Shown piece by piece: positions 1-12,500 of a DNA stretch of 64,000 nt. This stretch comes from Prinia subflava (taxonomy: Eukaryota; Chordata; Aves; Passeriformes; Cisticolidae): contig NC_086257.1 of the NCBI RefSeq assembly GCF_021018805.1, positions 18,224,693 through 18,288,692 of the forward strand, in the 5' to 3' direction. The first letter of the stretch is position 1. Each line of letters starts with the position of its first letter. A model generated the notes under the pieces. It saw only the letters and a program-made list of their open reading frames with translations, was not told the origin of the DNA and did no database searches. The translations under genes were made by a program, and so were the position numbers.

Positions 1-3000
1 GGTTGTCAGAGGCAGAGTCAGCCAAGCAGGAATGTTCTGGCTCTGGGGGAAGGTGATGATGTGAACTGCTGTGCCCCAGCTGACACGGCCCGTGGCTCCA
101 CCAGCAGCACATCCCTGCCTGCGGGAAGGAGTCCAAGCCACAAAGGAAACAGTGACTCTGCAGTTTAATAGAAACCTTCAGGTACAGATGCAACAAAAAA
201 AGGCAACAAAAGCTTAGCACAAAAGAGGCTATTTAGTGATCTAACACCAGTCCTCGATGCAAATACGCCTGTATCTAGGCATGAGTCTCGGCTGCAAGCA
301 CCCATTTTGATGAAACACACTGATCATTAACATCCTTTCTCAAACAGCAAAAGATATACTATCCTTCCCAATTTTTTCTCTTATTTTCTCACCTCAGATT
401 TAACTTTATTCAGTTTCAGACAAATTATTTTCATTTTAAGCTGCAAAACATGCAAAATAATATTAATTTGCTCTGCAAAATTGATCTTTGCACACAAAAT
501 ACCCCACAAGCCCCTTATCTGCAAAATTCCAGTTGTCCTGACAAAACTTCCAAAAGTAATTAAAAAAAAGTAAAATCAAAAGACATCTTTGTCACCAGAT
601 TGGTTTTGCATTTCCCACTGAAGTGATCCCCACATTTCTGAAGATCACACTCGTGCTCAGGCAGTGGAAGCCAGACAATGTGTGACACTGAGCAGTGATC
701 AGATGGGGATGCTCACAGCAGAACTTTCCACCAGCACAATCGATCAGGCTCCAGAGATACAAAATTAGCTTTTCAAAAGTAGGTTTCCTGTTTGAAAATA
801 GGACTTGCATGATTTCTAAAAAGGGAGCAGAGAACAGTGCCAGCAGGATGCCAGCCATGTCTGCAAACAAGCTCCCTCTACACATTCCCAGTGCAGAGTG
901 CAGTGAAGCTGCAGGATTCTTGTTCATTCTCTGTTTCTAAAACCGTGAATTTAAGACCACCAGGAACCACTGACTTGATTTAGGTGGTCAACCCACTTTT
1001 GAAAGAAATCTATTCTTCAATGCTTTTGCTACCTGTTCTAGCTAAAGCTGGCTCAGCAAATCTCTTACACTCACACTTGTGCATCACCCTTGGGTGCTGT
1101 AGAAAACACTGCCTGTAACCAACACTATCACAATACAGCTCATTCCTGTTTCTTCCTTTTTTTTTCTTCAAATACTGTGTGTGATTTTAATCTCACAAAC
1201 AAAACAGTCACAGCTGCAATGAGCCCTCTCTTGCCTTTCCCTGTGTGTCAGGGTGTGCCCTCCCAGAATATCAGAATATCTGCCCCGGCCCGTTATGCCA
1301 AAGACAACCAGTCCTTTATGGCAGGAACGCCGAGCCCCATTAGCCAGGCAGACAGACACATTTGGAGCACGGGTCCCAGAACATAGGGGAGCCTTTGTTT
1401 CATTTCAGGGCAGGCCAGGGAGCCTCCATCACATGGGGGAAACCTTTGATGTCTCTGGGATTTAGAGGACAAGCCCAAACGAAAGCAGGGGCAGAGCAGC
1501 TTCTGCTAAGCAGGGCAAAGTTTTCCCCTCCGTGATGAGGGGAGGTTTTCTGTAGGAACAAAGCAGGCTCCAGCAGATGTGACCAGTGAGGAGACAGAGC
1601 TGACTGGCAGGACAGAAAACAAGGGCTCTACAGGGACAGCCTGCCAGAGCAGCCAGCCCTGAGCAGAAAAAACAACTTTCTGTAGCAGCTAAGGGGAAGA
1701 AAAACAACACTAAGGGTATATTTAAGTATATGTATATAAATATGCTGATATTTTGAAGCTCTAAAATACTTCTATATCAAATTACCTTGTCATTAGAGTC
1801 TGACTGGTAATCTTCCTCACCACAATAACTCGGTATAAAGTGACAAGATGTGGCAATATGAGCATCTTGAGCACCAAAAGGTAAATCTTGTTCTTCTGGC
1901 TTTAGTTCAGCTCTGTATAAAAATTAAGATGCAAGTCACACCATATGAGACAGCAGCCAGAAGCAAAGCCACTAAGGTCAGAGGCACAAAAAGATCTGAA
2001 GTCTCCCCTACTTTTCAACTTGCTTCCAAATTTCCAGTGTTGGTTGTAATGGTGCATTGTTACTCATGCTCTGTCTTTAAGCCAAGAATGAAATGTGAAT
2101 TCCTTACCTTGCAGATGAACTGTTACAAAAACTGTCTACACTGAACAGTGACAAAAACTGAGTGTGATGGGCAGTGCATTTCCCAGCCACGTGTCTGGGT
2201 GCCAGTCAGACCCAGGACCCACAGGGCACAAAGGGAGGAATCAGGTCTGAAGTGTCTGTCAGAGCCCAGGGTGCCTCTGGTCTTACACAGGTACACATTG
2301 TCCAGCCCCACTGTGGGGGGAGAGAAAAAAGAGTGAGGGGAGGGGGAAATTTAAAAAAATAAAAATTAAAATTAAAAAAAAACCACTCCACAGTTTAATA
2401 ATTCACTTCTTGGGACAAAACATGCATAGACTTCTCTGCTGCAGGCTCAAGTCTAAGCTCCTACCCAAATGCATGGCTTCATGTAAACAATGTGAGCAAG
2501 TCTGGATTTATGAACTAGATCCTCATAATGCAGCTTAATTTTTAGCAAAAACAGTTATGCATTACTGTGGAACACGGTTGTCAAATTCTGAGAATCATCT
2601 CAGAAATAAATACTGTAATCCCTACATAAACAGTCTGTAAACCACTTAGTAATCTTGGAGACAAGAACCTGCTATTAAACATAAGTGGTAAACTCTGAGA
2701 GAAGCATTTAAAATGAAGTGCAAGCAGAACATACATGACAGATTTTTTTTTTTGGTGCCTTCAGAAGTCAAACATCCCATTCTAGCTGGGTGAAAGAAGT
2801 TATGTGCATCCCTAAGCAAGCAGATCCCTTTTTTCCCCAAGTGCGGTCATGGAAGATGACAAAGAAAGCACAAAACATGGAAGGTTTTGTACAATGTTTG
2901 TACAAGGTGAATATTTCTCTATGTTGAATCACGTTCCCGTTGGAATGCTGGATTAATGCACACGTAGGACAGGCATCTAGATGGCTTGGGCAGGTCCTCT

Positions 3001-6000
3001 TTTTCCAGAGTAGTAACAGAAATATTCAGAGAACTATCCAATTCATATTTTAGTGACATGAGAGAATTTATCCTGGATAAAGCAAAATGGATATTAAGTA
3101 GACAGTACTTCTTTTGTGACAAGAAGGCCAAACCTTACCGGCAGTCCAAGTCATAAAATCTTAAACCATGAGTGAGAATCTATTTCTCAAATTAAGTTTT
3201 GTCACACAGAAGTTTCTTTAATGCCTCCAAACACATCAATCCAACAAGCAGAGATGTCTTTTGAGACGACTCATTTAGAGTTATCAAAACCAACAAGACT
3301 GCCTCTGTAACTTTCAATTCTTTTTCTAAAAAAAAAGATATCAGAATATTTGGGGTTGAGGTCCATTCACCCTAGTTACAGATCCAAATTCTATCCCTAA
3401 TACCACTTCCTTTTACACTGGCACATCATGCCCTCTCTTGCTTTTCTCTGGGTAGGTTTACTCTGTTCTGACACTGCCCTTGCAGGAACAAGGACAGTTT
3501 ATTGGGAGGCCAAACTCAGTGGTCCCAGCCCTCCACTGCAGATCCCATTATTCTGGCATTACTAATCACCCCCAACAGAAGTGTGCTAATAACAAGAGGC
3601 TCAATGAAAACCAAACAAAACTGGCCTGCTACAACTCCATGTGCACTGTTGACCCAAGAAAAATAAAGTGTGCCTCTTGGATATACATCTGCCCACTTTG
3701 CACGGCAGATAGCAGGGGCCTGCTGCAGGTGCTGAGGAGAGGGATTTAAGCCAGCTTCCAAAGTTCATATTGATAAATCCTGAGGGTATCACACCAGCCA
3801 TCTGCACACACCTCGTCACATCTGCAGGCCTTGCAAGAAGCTCAGGGAGGTTTTACATACAGCTGAGCAAACCCTTCCCTCCTCCATCCACGCTGGAATT
3901 TCAGATCCCTCACTCTAGTCCAGCTCTTACCCTTGCCAAGACCCTCTCTTGCCTCCACCAGGTCTCATCTCAAGGCCCTTCTTTCAGCCCTGAGACCCAC
4001 AAGAAACTCTGTTGTTTATCATCATTTTCATCTTATTTCACCACATCCCCTTCTGTGTTTATACATGCACACATTCTGCCAAGGCTTCTCTCTTGAGACT
4101 GCAAATGCAAATCTACCTGCACAATTTTGGGAACCAATATAAAGACGTCTCACAGCTCACATTTTCTATATCCCAGTCTCACAGTTCCTTCTTTCTGCAA
4201 AGGCTCAGTGCCCACTTCCAGACTGACATTAAAAAAAAAGAGAAAAAACAGCTATGTATATGTTATTATTATTAACAAATAAAGGAGACAGTAAATGTAA
4301 CAACGTTGCACCATGATTTGGTGCCTCTACAAACATTCAAGTGTTCTTTAGCACCATTTAACATTATTCTTATTCATCAAAACAGATAAAAATCAATATA
4401 ACTTTAAGCACATTTACATTTTGCACAGCTTTGAACACACAATACATTTTCCTGAATAGCAACAAGTAATTTAAGCCTTGTCCATGAGGGTGCTGGTGAA
4501 TTAGCACCACAAAGTTAAAATTTCAAAGACTGATGGAAGTTTTGGGTTTTTCCTGCACACCCTTAGATTAAACTCCCCTTTAGATAAAAAAACACCTAAA
4601 TGAAGCTTAACTTTTGCCAAGAGAATCCACTTTCAGATTATTTTGTTTTTCTTTTGCATAAGCCTGCGACTTTTACATAATCCACAAGCAAATAGCTCCA
4701 TTCTGTAGATTAGAAATTATAAAAGACCATGTAATCAGCTGACAAAAGAACTGAAAACAACCCCAGAGGAAAGGCAGAGCTGCTCTGCGGGCTCACAATG
4801 TGCTGCTCTGTCAGCCTCCCACTCCTCCAGCAGACACTCCTGACATTTCTTGTGTCCTTGCTGGACTTTATGAATGGGGCTGTGGGATGTTTGCTGGGTA
4901 ATAATCAGAAAGGGAAAGGGGCATGGTGTCACAGACAAGGGAGCTGCTTCACTCTCTGCTGACCAGACCCAAGCAATTAGTTCACTGCTTTCTCTTACCA
5001 CCATGAATCACAGCTCCACGTTGTATTAAAGGCTGAATTGTTCCTCATTTTTTAATAAGGATGCTTAAGAAATTAAGCTATTGTAACCTCAAATAAACTG
5101 CACGTGGTTTGGTGGGTTTATTTATTTCACATGTATCCAAATGTTTAGGTACTTACACAAAGTCTCATCAACCTTTTTGGGCCAGAAAAATCAGCTGTGA
5201 TTCTCACCAAAGAGAGTTTCCCTGCTGAGGATACAGCTCTTTCCACTCCTGGTGCAGACAGAACTGTCACAAACACAATTCCTGCCATTTCCCTGCTCCT
5301 ACTTGGCTTGTCCAGCCACACATGAGATGAAAATTACACACAAGGGAAGGGAAAGCCCTGGTGGAGAGAACTGGTTTGCAAATCTGGGATGAAACTGCTC
5401 TGCCTGTTGTGCAAGAGATCACAAACAAGCAGGAGGAACCCATCGGGGCCCTCCTGTTCTCACCTGCTCTTCACAAGCCTGAGGAGCATTTTTAACTAAT
5501 TTTGAGAAAGTTCCTTGGAAGCAGCAGCCTTACAGGTTTCTGGGGAGCAGACAGTTCCAATAAAAGGAATGGCCCAGCTGATAGAAAGGATGCAAAAGGA
5601 CAATGAACCACAACACCTGCTCAGCAAAGAATGAAAGAAGAATTTTGACAGAGCTGAGGCTCCCACAAGAGTCCCACCAAGACAGGCAGATCTGTTCAAG
5701 ATTCCTTCTGCTTGTAGGGCTGCTCATTTGCTTCACTGATTTCCCTGGGCCTTGAGCCTGCCACGTCATGATGCATCTGGGGCAATATCTGACTAATCAA
5801 TTAATATCTTCAGACATTTATTAGGATCTCAGCCTCACCAGGGCTTGGCCCGTGGGATCACAGCCAGGGCAGCTCCCCCATTCTGCTGATAACTAACACA
5901 GCTCTCAGGGCTCACCTGGGACCAGCAGCGGGCAGGGGAGGATGATTTCTGAGAGCTTGGAAACAAAAGCGCTCTCCAAGGGGATCAAGCACTGGGTGTT

Positions 6001-6279
6001 TTGAGGGAGGAGCATCAAACCCCTGATTCAGGGACTGTGAACTGCTCTGCTCCCATCCCTCCTGCCAGCCTGGCACACCCAGCAGTGGTGGTGGCAAAAG
6101 CAGAGTCCTGGCCACCGTTAACAACCCCAGAGCACCGTTCTGAGCAAAGGTTCCTGCTGCACTAAAGTCCTGCTCTGTGTGGGGTTTCTTGGTGAGGTAC
6201 ATGCAAGATGCTTGCCTCAGAGACAAGCAAATAGAGAAAAAATTATTCACAAGAACTTGCTTGAATACAAAGGAAACCA
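1..6279. other. AT-rich intergenic sequence, no gene
   Basis: Unique sequence with short A- or T-rich runs (for example 2,350-2,390 and 2,743-2,754). All frames are short and unrecognisable on both strands. No mobile element recognised. Confidence 0.55.
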
Positions 6280-7320
6280 AGTTTTAATCGCTTTATAACG
6301 CTTTTGCATTAATTTTTTGCTAAGCTTTAGAGGACTGTGATTAGTAGAGAACATTTTTATAAGTGAATTTTGAGTTTAAGTACCAAAATGTTCAATTAAA
6401 GTATGAACAGAATATTATAAAACTCATAATTCACGATGTCTGGTGGAGTTACATAAGCTAGAAAGGAAACTAATACCATCTGCCATGTAATTGCTCAGCA
6501 TCAGCAAATGATGGATTTTGCCCAGACCAGGAATAATTTTTGTATGGACACACATAATCATTACAGAATGCTTAAAAAAATATATAAGAGTTTCTCAAAC
6601 TCAGTATTATCTCCCTGCTAAGTTGATATAATTATTATATTGTAAAGGCATATAGACCCTGGGTGCATTTTTAGTTATGGAATGTAGTTGCTCAGTTCAC
6701 AAAAGCATGGTTACCTTAATGAACTCATGGAAATTAATATCAGATGATCAAGCTTCAAGAAAAGAAAACAGCAGAGAAAAACAGATATAGGACAAAAGAA
6801 GTAATATCAAAGAAGATCTAGACAATTAATTAGTAAATCAATTTTAGCCTTCTTACATAAAGAGTTTGGCCTGTTCATTGTCTATTTTAGTTGTTCAATC
6901 TTTACAATTCAAGCTTTTCTCCAACATGTTTTATATCTATTTAATCAGAAAATATTTTTTATTTTGGCTGTCTGGCTCAAGATGTGCCCTTAAATTCTGA
7001 GGTTTGTACAGCAAGTGGAGCTGAAAGCTGAACTGATCCCATCACAAGCAAATTATCAGCTCTCCAACTGTGGAAGCAAAACTTCACTTAATCTGATGGC
7101 AAATAGCATGCATTTCTCCAGCAATTCCTGCTTGGGCTAATCAGTCAGGCTGATGGATGTTTAGCACTTACCTTAATGCAGATTTTTGCTTTAGCTAACA
7201 TTTGTAGAAACAGAATCAATTACAAGCTGGAGATTACTGGGCTGATGGGCTTTCATGCTATTGCAGTTGACCGTGCAATTGGGTTTCTAAGTGACAGACA
7301 CCACAGGACAGTCTCAGCTT
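6280..7320. promoter_or_regulatory. Candidate conserved noncoding stretch
   Basis: About 1 kb of AT-rich unique sequence with ATCAAAG (6,806-6,812), AATTAATTAG (6,824-6,833), the SOX-like CATTGTC (6,876-6,882) and repeated TTAATG/ATTA motifs. About 51 kb downstream of SOX2. Weak evidence; could be ordinary AT-rich DNA. Confidence 0.3.
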
Positions 7321-9219
7321 GGCAAAATCCTCCTTTGCTTTTCCACTTATCTAACATATTCTTCATTCAGCACTTTAATTTCCCACTCCTTGCCTTTTTT
7401 TCCCGAGCCCTCTGAGCAGGGCCTGTGCACACACGTGTGCTTTGCTCTTTCCTGGGGAGACACCTCCACGGTGGGACAGCCCCCCCTGGCACAGCCCTGG
7501 CACAATCACAGCATTATCTTCTTGACCAGTCAATGTTCAAACGTGGAAGTGCTGCATGAGGGAAGGCTTTAAATGAGGGAGAAGCACAGAGGGCTCCTGG
7601 TCAACACAAAATGAAGCTCAGCAACCCTCTAGGATAAATGAGAAACCTTCACAATTAATGCTTTTTGCCAGCGTGATCCCAAGCAAAAGAGCATTCTTGC
7701 AGTTAAATATTTTTTAGAGGCAAACAAGTTTAAAGGAGTTTGATTGCTCCTCTCACTGCACCCAATCTTTACAAAATATTATGTATTTTTTAGCAGTGAT
7801 CAGAGTCCTTTTTCACTTTCCTAGAAAAAGTTGTGGAATTAGGAGTCTTCAGTATCTCTATTAGAAGCACTGGTGCTCAAAATTAAACCCCAGCTCCCCA
7901 GCAGGGTGGGGAAAGCCCAGCACATCACAGAATCAACAAAGGTAATACAAATGCAACTGTTTCCAAAAGGTCTCATCCTCAGATCAGATGGGCAGATTTA
8001 GGGGAGCAGCCCCATTAAAATTTTAGCAGGCAGATAACATATGTTAGAGGGAGGGTTTTTTTTTTTATTTCAATTAACTAACTGTCTCTAGCCCAGAGCT
8101 AGAGTCTCAAATGTTTTAATTACACAGCAATACTCCAGTTCACATCTGTCAGCTGGAATATTTACAGCTTTGTAATTATTAAAATTGTCTGAACTGCAGA
8201 GCCACAGGCTGGATGGCTTGGATGGGACAGTCTGCCATAAGGTACAGGAACAAGGCACTTGAATTTGATCAGGATCTGCCAGCCACAGTTTCTCTCTGCA
8301 CCCCCCAAGTTACTCCATTATAAAAGTGAGGTGACATTACCTGGCTCTTTTTTTACCATCTCTGATTAGGAAACTCCCAGAGTCTCTCTGCCCTACTCAT
8401 AGTCTGCAGCCATAAATCTTGTAGAAACTCACAGCTCTTTACTTGCAGCTCGGTTTTGGCTGAAGACAACCAAAAGCATCAGAATTTGCTGAAAGGAGGC
8501 ACAGACTGGCAGCATCCTCAGCTGGGCCTTGACTGCACAGAGCTGCTCTCAAAAGCCAGCTTGTGGTCAACACAGCACTGACAAAGCCAACACAGCACCA
8601 ACAAAAGTCATTCCTCCTTTTAGATAAGCACCTAAAAGAGGTGGGATGACTTGAGCACCACTGACCCCAAAAGCAGCACAGAGCAGATCCCCAGGGCGTA
8701 GATAGGTGAATTTTAAAAATACGATGGAGCCTAGATCTCACCCACTACACTGATGAGGTTTACTGAATACTTGCACAAAACATTTTTAGGCATAAAAGAC
8801 TCTGGAACCTTTTCCTCCCCCCTCCAAGAGGGAGTTATCTAAACTCACTGGCACCTTCTGCTTTATTAACATCAGCAGCTCTTCCTGGAGCAGACCTTCT
8901 ATAGACCATGTGTGCAGCAGAGCTGAGGAAAAAAATACAACTGTATTCCACCCTTCCTTTGATGGCAGGCTTCCCAGTGCCTCACCATTCTCTGGCACAC
9001 CCCTACTGCCAGCTCTGGGGCCACAGCCTGTCCCAGAGTGGGCAGGACTCACACACAGGAGCTGTGCCACGCTGGGGACACCGCTCCTCATGCACGAGGT
9101 TCTCTAAATGATATTTGCATTGAAAAATGTTTACCCTCTGTGTGTTCCTCCTCAGGAGCAACACAGATGTGGGTTCAGGTTTTTTAAGAGACACTTGGAT
9201 AAGTGCAAACACATCTCTT
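7321..9219. other. Intergenic sequence, no gene
   Basis: Mixed unique sequence. Nothing recognised. Confidence 0.5.
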
Positions 9220-9570
9220 TTGTAATCAGCCTGGGCTGACCCTGTTTAGCCTGAGGTCAACAACCAGTGGCATCTGACCTGCCGAAGTTAATGCAGCAGA
9301 ACAATAGCAGTGGGTTGGGCAAGGCCTTATCCTATTACCTTTTTGATACCAAATTAATTGTTTTTCTCCCTCTCAATGATTCTCTGACCTTTCAGTTATA
9401 TGTGTTGCTGGCACAAAGTGATGGATTAAATTTAAGCAAGTACATTTCTTGACATTGCGTTGCAGATTTAAAAGTTATTTAGGTCTTCCTTTCAGCACTA
9501 AGAGGTTTAAGAATGTGCTTATGATTGCAAGCTCATTTGATAGTTAAAGAACACTGCAAATATTAATTAG
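9220..9570. promoter_or_regulatory. Candidate conserved noncoding block
   Basis: Unique AT-rich block with AACAAT (9,300-9,305), CAAATTAATTG near 9,350, ACAAAG (9,413-9,418) and TTAATTAG (9,563-9,570). Motif mix resembles the SOX2-proximal blocks, but it lies some 48 kb downstream. Confidence 0.35.
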
Positions 9571-12500
9571 CTTGGAAGTATCAGAGACAAGAAAACCAAA
9601 GAAAAGATCACAGCACTTATTACCAAAAAAAAATTCCACAAGTAATGAAGGGATGGAGATGCCCAACAAACCATGGAAGGCAACACTGGATGTCTGGTGT
9701 TACCTTAATTGGTGGTGCTTTATTAATTGGCAAACCCAAAAATATTACATGTAGAATGAATGTAATTAGTCAGGCAGATATTTTTCAAATGAAGTCACAG
9801 TCCTTGGTCCTTTGTTGGGTGAGGAGAGTGTGCATGGAATTGCTGCTGGTTCTCACCAGAGCTTGGATTCAAGTTTTCACTTCCTTGTCATTTCACCACA
9901 TGGAATAAAGGTGACGTGGTAGATGTCAACACCATTTCAAAATAATTGAAAGGAATCTCTTCAGGATTTCCCCACTCTGCACCAAAAAAGCAAGGAATCC
10001 TGAAAACCTGATTTGTTAGTCTAAAGTTCAGAACATTCCAATTTGCCTGTAGGTGATTGTAAAACCTCAAGGCCCTGAGCCCAGAGGCACGTTCTTTGCT
10101 TGGCTCTGTGGGCAGAGCCACCTTCCTGCTCCTCACAACCACAGAGCACAAGTGTCACATTCTGTCAGCCTCTAACACTCACAGGACACAAAAATAGCTT
10201 TCTTTCAGACAATATTTTCTGCCTGTGCTGGCTGGCAAGGACCAAATCATCAGCCAGATACAACCCAGATCAGTCCCTCCAAATCCCTCTGAGCTCTAGG
10301 AGCAAATGTGGATTTGGTGCTAACTCATTTATGGGTTTCAGGTGCTTTAGGAAGCAATGGAACCTGGTTCCCACCCTCCTTTAGCCTCCCCCCACCAAAA
10401 AAAACCAACCCCACATCCGTGCCATTGGAAAGTTTGGTTCCCAGCTCCCTTGATCCTCTGCACCATCCAGCTATTCCCTAGCTCAAGCAGCACTACAGCC
10501 TTAAACTATTTCCAAGAACACTGCCAAAACTTATTTACTGAAGATATTTTTTTTCAAATAAGCATGCTAGATTATTTTCTTTAATTGGTAGAATATAGAA
10601 CTTCATAGGTGTTTTCTCAAGATAAAAAAACCACTTTTTTGTAGTTAGGTCACCAGGAGCCTGAAGAATTACATATGTCGTCACTGAAAGATATATTAAT
10701 TAAAGTATTAAACAAATTAATTTATTCTGATTTAAGCAGTGTTGGATCACAAGAAAAGAAAAGGATCAACAGAAAGGAAATGTTACATCAGTGGTACCAC
10801 TGTGTAACTTCACTTGTTCAACAGAGCTAAATATTCCCTTAATTCATACTCCAAACTTCAAATACGGATGATTAAGCATATACATTAGAAAGATGAAGAG
10901 CAGAGGATTTTACATGACAGCTCTGCCCAAAAGTGACAATAAAGCCTGCCTTAGGGAGAAATTGGGAGAGAGGTAGTAAAAGGCTAATCTTGTTATAATG
11001 ATTTATGGTTTAGGAAAAAAAAATCATAGTCTAAGCCATCTTCAATTTTTCCAAAACATTCATACCTGCATTTAAATACTTCAGTAAGAACAGGAACATC
11101 CCCCTCTCTTTCCAGGATAACAATATACTTCATTAATCAGAAGCTCACAGGAATATGTTCAGAAAGTGCAAAATTGGACTAATTTGATTTTCAAGACTAA
11201 TAACAGCAAGACAAATTTCACAAAGATGAGCACAGTTGTCATTGCATTTGGCCTTCCTGGCTCTGGGTAGCTCTGCAGACACTTCTTGTTTTCAGTGGCT
11301 GTGGTGAGCAGGGACAAGACCCACGACATTATCCTGAGATATCATAACTGTAAATAATTTGGAGGGTGTGGAGAACAGATAAAGTCAAAACACTGCTAGA
11401 AGAAAACCAGACAAAAACACGTATCGTGACCTTCCCAGGGCAAAGGTATTAGAGCAGCTGGATCAATAACAGGCAAGTCAGAATACTTATTTCAAGTGCA
11501 TTTTTCATTTTGGAGAGTGATAACAGCAAAAGCTGCCCAAAAAGGGCAGTCTTAAATACCTGTCTAGTGCAATTTCCTATACTGCTGAATTAGAATAGTA
11601 AGGCTTTGTTTTACATATGTAATGGGGAAGCAACACAGGTAAGAAAAGAGAAAGTGAAGAAAAAAACTCCTTCACTAAGAATCTTAATAGAAGAACTACA
11701 GTTAAACTCCAGAAGAAAAAATATACAAGCAAAATATTTGCAAGATGTTAAAAGTTGCAGGAATTACGACAGGAGAGATCATAGTCCTATCCCTTTTTAT
11801 CAGTGTTTGGGAACATCCAGAACAAAATCTTTGCACTCAGTGTACTTTTATTTCTGGTGTAAAACCTGTGCTTTAAAAGCCTGATGCATTTCAGCTAATT
11901 CCACATGTTTTGGGTCTAGGCATGGGGCAAGTGGTCAACACATGACTAACAGCTCATACAAATCTGCTCTTAAATAGACTGAGGAATTAATGTGTAAAGC
12001 AGGTGAAAGGACTAATTATCTTCCACAAACAATGAGATTGGCTTTCGAACCAGCTTTCAGAAACTTTAAACTAGAGGAGACAACTGCACTCTACTTCTGG
12101 GATGGGTGGTGGCTGTTCAGAGCATTTCTGAAATAAAAAAGCAAAGACTGCACTCAAATGTAGAGTGACTGCATGTCTGTGATGCATGAATTAAAAATAT
12201 TTACCTTATGACTTTAAAAAAAAATTAATTCCATTTATTTCTCATTTTTAAAGGAAATTTGCTGAAAAATCACAGTTTAAAAAATTGGTATCGCCACACT
12301 CCTAAGTATATTATTTCCTAGACCCTCAAGCAACCTAATAAATGTAACAGCTGACAGCTGTAAATATCAGAAGCTTAAAGTGACAGCCATGTACTGTAAG
12401 ATGTATTTCTCTTCAGGGTTTTGGTTCTTATCCATCAGATTTCTAAGCAACTTCTGTTTCATATTCCAGCAGAGCAAGGCTTTGTATTGTGGTCCACTGG

